32,467 nucleotides of DNA from CAUJGP01 sp964612425. GTDB taxonomy: Bacteria; Bdellovibrionota; Bdellovibrionia; Bdellovibrionales; Bdellovibrionaceae. Below the pieces are notes generated by a model. It was given only the letters and a program-made list of their open reading frames with translations, had not been told where the DNA came from and did no database searches. The stretch covers positions 1 to 32,467 of the forward strand of contig CAZTDX010000041.1 of NCBI GenBank assembly GCA_964612425.1. Direction: 5' to 3'. Below are positions 23,581-30,972 of this stretch, in pieces (position 1 is the stretch's first letter; the number at the start of each line of letters is the position of its first letter). Made by a program: the position numbers and the translations under genes.

Positions 23581-25002
23581 ATGGTATTAAAGTTCAGATT
23601 TCGGAATTTTGTTTTATCAAAAGGTTTTTCAGTCATGGAATTGATCATGGCCACAGGAATTTTATCTATCATCGCTCTCACGTTTCTTCAGCTCCAATCG
23701 TCGTGGCAAAAGAGTTTACTCAACAATAGGCAAATGGCCTCGAGGGACTCAATTAAAGCTCTTGCTGACCGCTATATTTTAGATATGAATGTCATTCAAA
23801 AAAGCACAGACAAGACCAACTACTCCGCCCTTAGTTCTAATTTTGATGGCAACGAAGCCTTAGATTATTGCATAAACGGTGATCCCGCGGCGCCAACAGT
23901 TCAATGCCCTACTGGTATTAAATGTTGTAAAGCTGTTACCAATCAGCCCTTTCATATTTTAGACCCGGCAGACCCTACTCATGCAAAGAGATTTTCGGGG
24001 ACTGAAGCTGCCTCAGGAGGCTCCTTTGCAACAACTACATTTTCCCCTGTGCGATACGATATTAATGGACTAGTCTGCACAAACCCTACTCCTGATTGCG
24101 CACTGGAACTTGTTACAACCTACAATGCTAACTGCTCCGCTGGCGCAGCAAACTGTAGTGGTGCTAATGAAGTGTTTCTTAGCTACAAGTTGCAAAATGC
24201 TCCAGGAGTTACCCCGTCAGGTGGAGTTAATTTTAAATTAGCGACCCTAAGCACACCAGTTCTTTTATCTGCACCCAGCACTGTCGATGTCCAGTCGTTT
24301 AAGTCAAGCGGAAGCTGGAAAAAACCACGCAACGGTGTGCGAACCCAGATTCAGTGCTGGGGCGGCGGCGGCGGCGGAGGAGGAGGAGGCGGAGGCCCTG
24401 GAGCTGGAGGAGGAGGTGGTGGTGCATACACCGAAAAATGGATCAACACAGCTTCTTTGAGTGCAACCGTCTCAGTCACCATTGGAGCAGGCGGTGCAGG
24501 CGGTGTCTCTTCGCCAGGCGGAGTAGGAGGAGATTCGAGTTTCGGTACTTATCTCAAGGCATTTGGAGGAGGGGGCGGTACAAACGTTGTCGTTAATGGC
24601 TATACCGCTGGCGGAGGTGGCGGAGGGCCATTGTCAGCGGGAAAAAACTCTACACCCGGGAAACCCCATCACATAGCCTCAGCGAACTTCACGTCAAATA
24701 CGAGCACCAAAATAGGTCAGGGCTGCACTGATCTTGATAGTGATTCTGGTGATTATGTTGGAAAGAACGAGGCCGGATTTTATCATGGCGGTGGAGGTGG
24801 TTGTGGCGATTCCTCAGGAGCCGATTCAGTTTACGGAGGCGGAGGTGGTGGTGGATCACTCAGTTCATGTTCAGGAGGAGTTTCTCTGTATGGTGGCGCT
24901 GGCGGAAGTGGATCATCACGCAATGGCACACAACCAGGAGGTGGTGGAGGAGGAGGGGGCGGCAAAGGTGGAGATGGAATGTGCGTAGTGACCACGTTTT
25001 AA
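23581..25002 (+). CDS. Type IV pilin-like protein with glycine-rich adhesin-like C-terminus
   Basis: Taking ATG 23581 (AAAAGG ribosome site about 7 nt upstream), the 473-residue protein has a prepilin leader: basic residues, then KG|FSVMELIMATGILS with the peptidase site after Gly15, Phe at +1 and the conserved Glu at +5. The N-terminal hydrophobic helix is that of type IV pilins and minor pseudopilins. The middle (about 50-230) is Cys-containing. From about 238 it carries SFKSSGSWKKPRNG and then a 220-residue glycine-rich domain with long GGGG runs, AYTEKWIN, VSVTIGAGGAGG and SSFGTYLKAFGG. This is the pattern of glycine-rich domains of phage tail fibres and adhesins. The combination suggests a surface fibre tip or adhesin assembled by the pilus machinery. 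The DNA here is far richer in GC than its surroundings because of GGN codons. Confidence 0.8.
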   Translation: MVLKFRFRNFVLSKGFSVMELIMATGILSIIALTFLQLQSSWQKSLLNNRQMASRDSIKALADRYILDMNVIQKSTDKTNYSALSSNFDGNEALDYCINGDPAAPTVQCPTGIKCCKAVTNQPFHILDPADPTHAKRFSGTEAASGGSFATTTFSPVRYDINGLVCTNPTPDCALELVTTYNANCSAGAANCSGANEVFLSYKLQNAPGVTPSGGVNFKLATLSTPVLLSAPSTVDVQSFKSSGSWKKPRNGVRTQIQCWGGGGGGGGGGGGPGAGGGGGGAYTEKWINTASLSATVSVTIGAGGAGGVSSPGGVGGDSSFGTYLKAFGGGGGTNVVVNGYTAGGGGGGPLSAGKNSTPGKPHHIASANFTSNTSTKIGQGCTDLDSDSGDYVGKNEAGFYHGGGGGCGDSSGADSVYGGGGGGGSLSSCSGGVSLYGGAGGSGSSRNGTQPGGGGGGGGGKGGDGMCVVTTF

Positions 25003-25227
25003 CCCAAGGCTCTTTCGAATCCCTGCCTATCAGCATGATGTTCGATAACTTCTTTTTTAATCCATGAACCAAAGCGTTTTATCAATTCACGATAATCTTT
25101 AGGATACTCCACTCGAATATATCAGATATAGAGAGTTACCGGCGTAAAGTGCATAGGCAGGAATATGAATTGTAAACCTCAAAAGCCCTTGAAAGTGTAT
25201 TTTTTTGAGAAAACTCCAGACTTGAGA
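24999..25227 (-). pseudogene. Unidentified decayed minus-strand gene
   Basis: Two protein-like minus-strand frames meet with a one-base shift. The 5' part (25227 down to 25099) reads SQVWSFLKKIHFQGLLRFTI and continues to YAGNSLY. The 3' part (about 25121 to the stop at 24999-25001) reads IRVEYPKDYRELIKRF...HADRQGFERALG. Joined near 25120 they give a coherent 75-residue C-terminus. There is no start codon upstream, so the 5' end is also lost. No family recognised. The stop overlaps the end of the pilin-like gene on the other strand. Together with the purU remnant it marks this stretch as a graveyard of minus-strand genes. Confidence 0.4.
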
Positions 25228-25293
25228 TTAGATATTTTAAAATAATCTAATGTTTATTTTACCTGGTGCCGAGGAGGTGCCGTGGAGTTTTCT
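25208..25293 (+). promoter_or_regulatory. Potentially structured 5' leader of the hemerythrin-like gene
   Basis: A perfect 10-bp inverted repeat, AGAAAACTCC (25208-25217) with GGAGTTTTCT (25284-25293), encloses a 25-bp near-palindrome (25227-25251, arms ATTAGAT and ATCTAAT around ATTTTAAAAT) and a tandem GGTGCCG (25265-25271, 25276-25282) with an unused GAGGAGG between the copies. The outer stem closes about 20 nt before the true ribosome site (AGGAG, 25314-25318). It could be a regulatory RNA fold or a nested operator. The first arm also lies within the decayed minus-strand frame described above. Confidence 0.35.
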
Positions 25294-25324
25294 TTAAGAA
25301 ACCCCAATTTAAAAGGAGATGATT

Positions 25325-25735
25325 ATGTCAAAGTTAGTTACAGAATTAAAAGCTGACCATGCAAAATTAGCTGGAGTTTTAACTGAAGCAAAAACAAAAG
25401 GTCTTACTAAGGAAGGGTTACAGTTATTGACTGCTTCAAAAGCAGCGTTGTTAGCTCATTTAAAAAAGGAAGATACTTTTTTATATCCTGAGCTTAAAAA
25501 AAACGCTGAACAAAATCCTGCGTTAAAAACTTTACTGAGTACATTTGCTTCTGACATGGATAAAATTTCAAAAGCAGCCATCGATTTTTTTAATAAATGG
25601 GAAAAAGGTGGTGATGGAGCTGAATTTATGAAAGATTTATCCAATTTATTGGCGACTCTTTCAAACAGAATTCATCGCGAAGAGACTTTACTTTATCCTG
25701 AATTCGATAAAATCGCTGATAAAAAAGCAGCTTAA
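25325..25735 (+). CDS. Hemerythrin (HHE)-domain protein
   Basis: The 136-residue four-helix protein (ATG 25325, AGGAG 6 nt upstream; an ATG at 25319 is too close to the ribosome site) matches the HHE cation-binding family, which holds a di-iron centre and serves in oxygen or nitric-oxide sensing or iron-centre repair. Ligand candidates are H12, then HLKKEDTFLYP with H45 and E49 in the standard HxxxE-x5-P arrangement. The second such motif is off-register: RIHREETLLYP puts H117 two residues later than usual, with Arg115 at the expected place. Iron binding at that site may differ. Single gene, followed by a strong hairpin. Confidence 0.82.
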   Translation: MSKLVTELKADHAKLAGVLTEAKTKGLTKEGLQLLTASKAALLAHLKKEDTFLYPELKKNAEQNPALKTLLSTFASDMDKISKAAIDFFNKWEKGGDGAEFMKDLSNLLATLSNRIHREETLLYPEFDKIADKKAA

Positions 25736-25749
25736 AAAATGCAATTCTA

Positions 25750-25777
25750 CAGATGGCGCCGTTTGCGGCGTTGTCTG
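25750..25777. terminator. Strong hairpin after the hemerythrin gene
   Basis: A 12-bp stem, CAGATGGCGCCG (25750-25761) with CGGCGTTGTCTG (25766-25777), pairs completely if three G-U wobbles are allowed, with a TTTG loop. It starts 15 nt after the hemerythrin stop. A T-tract is missing directly behind it on the plus strand; on the minus strand a T6 run follows about 10 nt later, so it may once have served the convergent purU gene too. Confidence 0.55.
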
Positions 25778-25792
25778 TTGAAAACTGTGATT

Positions 25793-26060
25793 TTAATAAA
25801 ATATAACTGTTTTATTTTTATATACTAAAATTATTTTATCTAAGTGCCATCGCACAGCTCTCGACAGAACGAATCGTTCTAAATCTCTTTCTTTTTGAAT
25901 CAAATCTGGAACCTCATCTCGACATGAAATTCGTGAAACATCTTATTCAATGATTGAGCCATCATCTAAAATTTCAGTTACATAATGACTGGTAGCACCT
26001 ATAAAAGCGGGAAGAAACGAGTGATGGAAATTTAAATTTAACTCAAAAATCACCTTTCTA
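25793..26060 (-). pseudogene. purU: Decayed formyltetrahydrofolate deformylase (purU) fragment
   Basis: The minus strand encodes the C-terminal third of PurU in pieces. HHSFLPAF (His-His at 26021-26026) is the family's catalytic-domain block; it runs directly into IGATSHYVTEILDDGSIIE, so about 16 residues normally between the two IGA segments are missing in frame. Then comes TAA at 25943-25945 where PurU has Gln, then DVSRISCRDEVPDLIQKE and on to RDLERFVLSRAVRWHL and the usual ending KTVIF, with the natural stop at 25793-25795. No N-terminal ACT domain is found. Upstream (about 26060-26100) a shifted frame, DIDIVMITNYFLL, may be further remnant. PurU releases formate from 10-formyl-THF for purine synthesis. 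Nonfunctional as it stands. It fills most of the 443-bp gap before the PilZ-synthase gene. Confidence 0.8.
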
Positions 26061-26178
26061 AAGCAAAAAGTAGTTTGTAATCATTACGATATCTATATCA
26101 ATAGTCTAGCTTATATTATTTTCATTATGTTTTAATCAAAATTACCGAATATAGATTTGTAAAATTGGGGGTTTTAAT

Positions 26179-27864
26179 ATGAATCGTTTAGATAAAGCTA
26201 TACGTAATAGAAGGTATAATGTTAAACCTGAAGAAAATGTTGAAGTAACTATTGATCTTCCAATGGGAGATCAAGTTGTTGGAGTACTCGTAGATTGCTC
26301 TGTACAGGGTTTTAGAGCAAAATTTAAATTAAGTGAACCATTTGATGAATGGTGTAATGTTGGTGATATTTGGCCCGCGGCTAAAATTAAAACGGATAAG
26401 GGTGAATATTACATTGGAAGAGTAGTGCTAAGAAGGTTGAATGAAACTGAAGGGTATCATGAACTTTCTTTTTCAACTGTTGACTCTAAAGTTCCTGTAA
26501 ACTCACATTTGAGTCACTACATAGTTCAAAAGTTTGATGAGAGTGAGCACGTTTTTGAAAAAGAACTAAGTCCTGATCGATTTACATTAGCTCATTTTTT
26601 AGAAAATGAAAATCCTCATGTTGATTTATTTGATCGAATAAAGGAGTTTTCTGTTTTTCAAAAAGAATGGGAGAAAACTGACAAATATGGTTACAAAATG
26701 ATTAGAGAATCCTCTTTCGGTCAAAGAGTAAATTTAGCTAGAAAGAGAAAAGATGGAAGAAATGATTACATTGTAATGGGATCAAATGACTACTTAGGAC
26801 TTGGTCATCACCCAGAAGTTGTAATGGCCGCTAAAAAAGCTTTGGAGCAATATGGGTTTGGCTCTACTGGCTCTCCAGCAACAACTGGAACAACTCGGTT
26901 ACATATAGATTTATGTGAAAAAATTGCAAGAATGTTAAATAAAGAATCTGCATTATTATTTAATTCTGGATACGCCGCAAATGTAGGAATTATTACTGCT
27001 GTTACATCTGCAAGTGATCTGATTGTTGCTGATCAGTACAGTCATGCATCTATTCAGGATGGCATGAGGATGTCAAAAGCCACATCAAGATTTTTTAAAC
27101 ACAATGATGTGTCACATTTGAGAGCAATTTTAGATAAGGAAAGAAGCTCATATAATGGAGCATTGATAATTACTGAAGGTGTTTTTTCAATGGATGGCGA
27201 TACAGCAAGGTTAGATGAAATTTACAGGCTAGCGCGTGAATTTAATTGCAGAATAATGGTAGATCAAGCTCATTGTTTTGGAGTAGTTGGACCAAACGGG
27301 TTGGGTATCATAGATAAATATAATTTATTTAAAGAAGTTGATATAGTAATGGGTACATTTTCAAAAATAGCTGGTGGTATTGGTGGATTTGTTACTGGCA
27401 GTAAAGAACTAATTGAATGGATAAGGTTTTTTGGCAGATCTCAACTGTTTTCAATTTCACTACCACCATCTAATGTAGCAGCAGTAATAGCAGCGTTAGA
27501 AGTATTTATGTCTGATCGTAGTTTATTACATAATCTTCAGTCAAATATCAGACATTTTACTTCTGGGTTAGAATCAATAGGGTATAAGTTTAATTCTGCA
27601 CATGAGTCATCTATTGTGCCTGTAATTATTGGCGAGGAATCAAAAATGGGAACAATGTATCAATCTTTGCTAAATGATGGAGTTTGGTGTGTACCTATTA
27701 TTTTTCCAGCTGTTAGTAAGAAGAATTGCAGATTTAGGTTTACGGTTATGGCTAATCACTCAATCTCAGAATTGGATTTTGCAGTTTCTGCTATTGAAAA
27801 AGCAATGATAAAATCAAACTTTACGTTTCATAACCATACTGACAAAGATTTGAAAGTTTCATGA
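26179..27864 (+). CDS. PilZ domain fused to a PLP-dependent alpha-oxoamine synthase
   Basis: Residues about 1-115 form a PilZ-like barrel: Arg-rich start (RNRRYNVK; the second Arg of RxxxR is replaced) and a perfect DCSVQG (D39, S41, G44). From about 165 to 555 is a complete alpha-oxoamine synthase of the KBL/AONS/SPT/CqsA fold, which condenses an amino acid or related donor with an acyl-CoA using pyridoxal phosphate: YIVMGSNDYLGLGHHPEV, GSTGSPATTGTTRLH, FNSGYAANVG, VADQYSHASI (H289), TEGVFSMDGD, VDQAHCFGVVG (D362, H365) and GTFSKIAGGIGGF with the PLP lysine K396. It is the first gene of an ATGA-coupled operon with a sensor kinase and a response regulator, which points to synthesis of a signal molecule like CAI-1/LAI-1 rather than biotin or sphingolipid. 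Biotin, threonine or lipid roles cannot be excluded. Confidence 0.85.
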   Translation: MNRLDKAIRNRRYNVKPEENVEVTIDLPMGDQVVGVLVDCSVQGFRAKFKLSEPFDEWCNVGDIWPAAKIKTDKGEYYIGRVVLRRLNETEGYHELSFSTVDSKVPVNSHLSHYIVQKFDESEHVFEKELSPDRFTLAHFLENENPHVDLFDRIKEFSVFQKEWEKTDKYGYKMIRESSFGQRVNLARKRKDGRNDYIVMGSNDYLGLGHHPEVVMAAKKALEQYGFGSTGSPATTGTTRLHIDLCEKIARMLNKESALLFNSGYAANVGIITAVTSASDLIVADQYSHASIQDGMRMSKATSRFFKHNDVSHLRAILDKERSSYNGALIITEGVFSMDGDTARLDEIYRLAREFNCRIMVDQAHCFGVVGPNGLGIIDKYNLFKEVDIVMGTFSKIAGGIGGFVTGSKELIEWIRFFGRSQLFSISLPPSNVAAVIAALEVFMSDRSLLHNLQSNIRHFTSGLESIGYKFNSAHESSIVPVIIGEESKMGTMYQSLLNDGVWCVPIIFPAVSKKNCRFRFTVMANHSISELDFAVSAIEKAMIKSNFTFHNHTDKDLKVS

Positions 27865-29732
27865 CAGAGTTGGTAACTTCATTTTTATTATCGATTTCAA
27901 GCTTTCTAGGAGTATCCAGTTACCCCGGACAAGATTCAAATTGGAATATTACGAAGTTTTGGATTCAAGATAGTGAAAATAGATTACTCTTTGAGGCAAA
28001 TTCAAATACATTAGCAAGAAAATGTAACGAAAATTTAAGTGGTATTGTTAAGTTACCACAAGTAATTCATGGTGTACACGAACTATTTTTAGATGGTAAG
28101 TTGATTCTCCAATCAGGAGATCCTACCTTTAACACTGCTTCGTCTTTTTATGATCATCCTAAAATAAATTGTTCACTATTAGCCAACGGTAAAACTGTAA
28201 TATGGAAAATATATTCATACTCTAAGTATTTCTCAAGATTTTCTGTATATCCAAAAATTACAAACAATCCAGATTACTCAGTTATCTTTGATATTTATTT
28301 TAATATGATTGCTTTTGGCTCGTTATTTTTAATGTCTTTATTTTCTTACTATTTGTTTATAAAGCGAATTGACAAAAGTCTTGTTCGGAGTATGATTTTA
28401 GGCGCTTCTTTTTTCTCATTTTATTTTCTTATGTGTATTTCGCCATTGTTTTCAATAAAATTTTCAATGCTTAACGCTCATAAATTTGCAGATATTTCAT
28501 TATTTATAAGTGTATATTTTTATTTTAAAATAATAAACAAACTTGGTTTTTTAAGTAAATCAAGCCTTAATGTATTCAAATATATAACTATAATAAATTG
28601 CTTAGTAATTACTTTTGGAAATACTGGTGATGTAATTCAATTTGGGACATCTTCAAATTTACCGTTTGTAATGCTCTCTATGATACAGTGTTTTTATCTT
28701 TCTGTTAAATTAATTTATAAAGATAAAACAAATAAAGTTGCATGGTTGGCATCTTCATCAATTCTTATTTTTGTTTTTACTTCTTCCTCTGATATAATTC
28801 ACATATTTGGACTATCAAATGCATATATGGTAGGTCCAATTGGTGCAATTTCATGCTTTTTTCTTTTATTTATTTCGGCAAACGAGCAGATTGAAAACAC
28901 ATACAAAGAGCGAGATGCTCTACTTGTGAGTTTAGAATCAAAAGTACAAGAAAAAACAAAAGATTTAAATCAGGCGCTGGAGAGTTTGAAAAGTTCTCAA
29001 GCCGAACTAGTTCAATCAGCAAAATTGGCTTCCCTTGGAACTTTGTCTGCTGGTATTGCTCATGAAATTAATAACTCAATAAATTTTGTGAACGGAGCAA
29101 TTGTACCATTGGAGAAAAAAGTCATTAAACACATACCTGAGGGAGAAAAAGAATCAATTAGCAAATTGTTTAATGTAATAAAACAAGGTACAGATTTAAC
29201 TGTGCAAATTGTTAGGAGCTTGAGAAACTTTACAGGGCTCAATCAAGCTTCTTTTCGAGATATTAAAGTTGAAGAAGTGATTAGTTCTGTACTCACAATT
29301 TTAAGAAGTAAGCTCGTTCCTGTTAAGTTATCAGTTCAGATTGAAAATGACTTGTCATTTGAAGGTTCACAAGTGGGAGTGAGTCAAGCCATTATGAATA
29401 TTATTTCAAATGCTATAGATTCATTACCCAACAATAATCCAGAAATTATAATTACTGCAAAACTAATAGATGAATTTGTTGAAATCAGCATAACAGATAA
29501 TGGCTCTGGAATACCAGAAAATATAAAGACGAGAATATTTGATCCATTCTTTACTACAAAACAAGTAGGTAAAGGCACTGGCCTTGGTTTGTTTATTGTT
29601 AAAAAAGAAATGGATCGTCATAATGGTACCATTGTCATTAAGAGCGAAGCTGGTAGAGGTTCTACATTCATTCTTGTTTTTAAAAAGAAAAATAAATCAC
29701 TTGAATCTTCAATGAGTTTGGAGGCTGCATGA
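27861..29732 (+). CDS. Seven-TM sensor histidine kinase (7TMR-DISM type)
   Basis: The 623-residue membrane kinase starts with a hydrophobic N-terminus (about 1-20), an extracytoplasmic domain at about 21-138, and seven transmembrane helices at about 141-167, 178-198, 209-229, 239-257, 267-286, 293-315 and 321-340. A coiled coil (345-390) leads to the DHp helix SLGTLSAGIAHEINNSINF with phospho-acceptor H401, and an ATPase domain: N-box with N517, ITDNGSGIPENI (D546), FFTTKQVGKGTGLGL (564-577). The layout is that of 7TMR-DISM receptors with a HisKA/HATPase output. CqsS/LqsS quorum-sensing kinases have a multi-helix sensor too but lack such an N-terminal domain. Both gene ends overlap neighbours by ATGA, so the synthase, kinase and regulator are made together; its signal may be the synthase product (inference). 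Confidence 0.88.
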   Translation: MTELVTSFLLSISSFLGVSSYPGQDSNWNITKFWIQDSENRLLFEANSNTLARKCNENLSGIVKLPQVIHGVHELFLDGKLILQSGDPTFNTASSFYDHPKINCSLLANGKTVIWKIYSYSKYFSRFSVYPKITNNPDYSVIFDIYFNMIAFGSLFLMSLFSYYLFIKRIDKSLVRSMILGASFFSFYFLMCISPLFSIKFSMLNAHKFADISLFISVYFYFKIINKLGFLSKSSLNVFKYITIINCLVITFGNTGDVIQFGTSSNLPFVMLSMIQCFYLSVKLIYKDKTNKVAWLASSSILIFVFTSSSDIIHIFGLSNAYMVGPIGAISCFFLLFISANEQIENTYKERDALLVSLESKVQEKTKDLNQALESLKSSQAELVQSAKLASLGTLSAGIAHEINNSINFVNGAIVPLEKKVIKHIPEGEKESISKLFNVIKQGTDLTVQIVRSLRNFTGLNQASFRDIKVEEVISSVLTILRSKLVPVKLSVQIENDLSFEGSQVGVSQAIMNIISNAIDSLPNNNPEIIITAKLIDEFVEISITDNGSGIPENIKTRIFDPFFTTKQVGKGTGLGLFIVKKEMDRHNGTIVIKSEAGRGSTFILVFKKKNKSLESSMSLEAA

Positions 29733-30955
29733 AGCCACTAATCATTTACGTTGATGATGAACCACATAATTTAACAGTGTTTGAAGCTGCAATGCCTTCG
29801 GAGTGGGAAATATTAACATTTGATAGCCCACTGAGTGCTCTTGAGAAAATTAACAAAGTACAACCGTGGGTTGTATTATCTGATCAAAGAATGCCTAATA
29901 TGAATGGAGTCAATTTTTTAGAAATTGTCCGCAAAGTAAATAATACGAGTATTAGAGCCATCGTTACCGGATTCTCAGAAGAAGACTTGGTTGTTGAGTC
30001 AATTCGAAAAGCCCAAATATTTGATTATATAAGAAAGCCTTGGGACGTGGATGATTTAGTTCATCGAATTGCAATTATGATTGATACATATAAACTAGAA
30101 CAAGAACTAATTAAGAAAAATAGCGAACTTACGATACGAAATAATGAGCTAGAAGAACTTAATAAAAAAATTGCAGCAGCCAAAGATCGGGAAGAAAAAT
30201 TAAGAAGAGAGTTAGAGGCATGGGCACCCCCTTTCATTATTAATACGATCAATAATGATACAGCAATGCAATTTCCAAAGAAAAAAGATTTAGCTGTAAT
30301 GACATTTGATATTGTTAACTCATCTCAACTTCATGGAGTTAATTTTCAAAATAGATCTATCAGAGCGCAAATTCTGGAGGGATACACTCAGTGCATTATA
30401 AAAAACGGAGGATGGAGGGAATCTTCATCGGGTGACTCAGCTTATGCTCATTTTGGAATGATCAAGGAGTTGGATCGACCGGCTGATTGTGCCTATGCAG
30501 CGGCTTCAGAATTTAGAGTTTTTTTAAGAAGTTTATCTCAGGTTTCCGGAGTAAGTTTTGAGTGCGGAGTTGCAATTCATTATGCTCCAAATTGTATCGT
30601 GGATGTTCATGAAATTAAAACCCAAGCGTTTACTCAAGAAGTAATTCATAAATCGTTGCAAAGTTCTTCGGTGGATATAGACTTAGTTCATAGAATGGAA
30701 AAATTAATGCATGAACTACAAGGTTCAAATATTGCGATGTCTAAAGAGTTCTATGAGAAATTAAGTGTTAAGCCACCCGGTGTTTTTGAAGTAGGATTTT
30801 TTAAATTTAAAGGACAAAGTGAAATAGTCGAGATTGTAGTAAAACCAAGTGATAAAGTACGAGCTAGTGACTTGGAAATCTTAAAAAAATCTAACCATTT
30901 TGCAGAAGAAAATAAGGATAAAATTGATTTATTACCATTAAAGTTAACTGCTTAA
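29729..30955 (+). CDS. Response regulator fused to a class III nucleotide-cyclase-like domain
   Basis: The 408-residue cytosolic protein has a receiver domain (1-120): acidic pair D9/D10, phospho-acceptor D52 in LSDQRMPNMNG, T80, and K103 in IRKPW. A coiled coil follows (121-165), then a cyclase homology domain (about 183-375): LAVMTFDIVNSSQLHG with metal-binding D194, GDSAYAHFG with metal-binding D236, VSFECGVAIHYAPN, and the closing strand FFKFKGQSEIVEIV. Both metal Asp residues are kept, but by hand alignment the transition-state Asn and Arg (N-x3-R) appear as H321 and K325, so activity is uncertain: cyclase, altered specificity, or a nucleotide-binding pseudo-enzyme. It is translated together with the upstream kinase and probably receives phosphate from H401. 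About 30 further residues form a helical tail. Confidence 0.85.
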   Translation: MKPLIIYVDDEPHNLTVFEAAMPSEWEILTFDSPLSALEKINKVQPWVVLSDQRMPNMNGVNFLEIVRKVNNTSIRAIVTGFSEEDLVVESIRKAQIFDYIRKPWDVDDLVHRIAIMIDTYKLEQELIKKNSELTIRNNELEELNKKIAAAKDREEKLRRELEAWAPPFIINTINNDTAMQFPKKKDLAVMTFDIVNSSQLHGVNFQNRSIRAQILEGYTQCIIKNGGWRESSSGDSAYAHFGMIKELDRPADCAYAAASEFRVFLRSLSQVSGVSFECGVAIHYAPNCIVDVHEIKTQAFTQEVIHKSLQSSSVDIDLVHRMEKLMHELQGSNIAMSKEFYEKLSVKPPGVFEVGFFKFKGQSEIVEIVVKPSDKVRASDLEILKKSNHFAEENKDKIDLLPLKLTA

Positions 30956-30972
30956 CAAACATAATATATTTA

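Noticed and set aside
23451..23681. Minus-strand open frame before the pilin-like gene
   Set aside because: Low-complexity, no ribosome site, and it overlaps the prepilin coding start.
24361..24420. GGC/GGA repeats as a CRISPR or tandem-repeat array
   Set aside because: They are in-frame glycine codons with no spacers.
24354..25072. Arg-rich and Val-rich open frames within the glycine-rich pilin gene
   Set aside because: They are shadows of GGN-repeat codons; the main frame has a prepilin site and a family-like domain.
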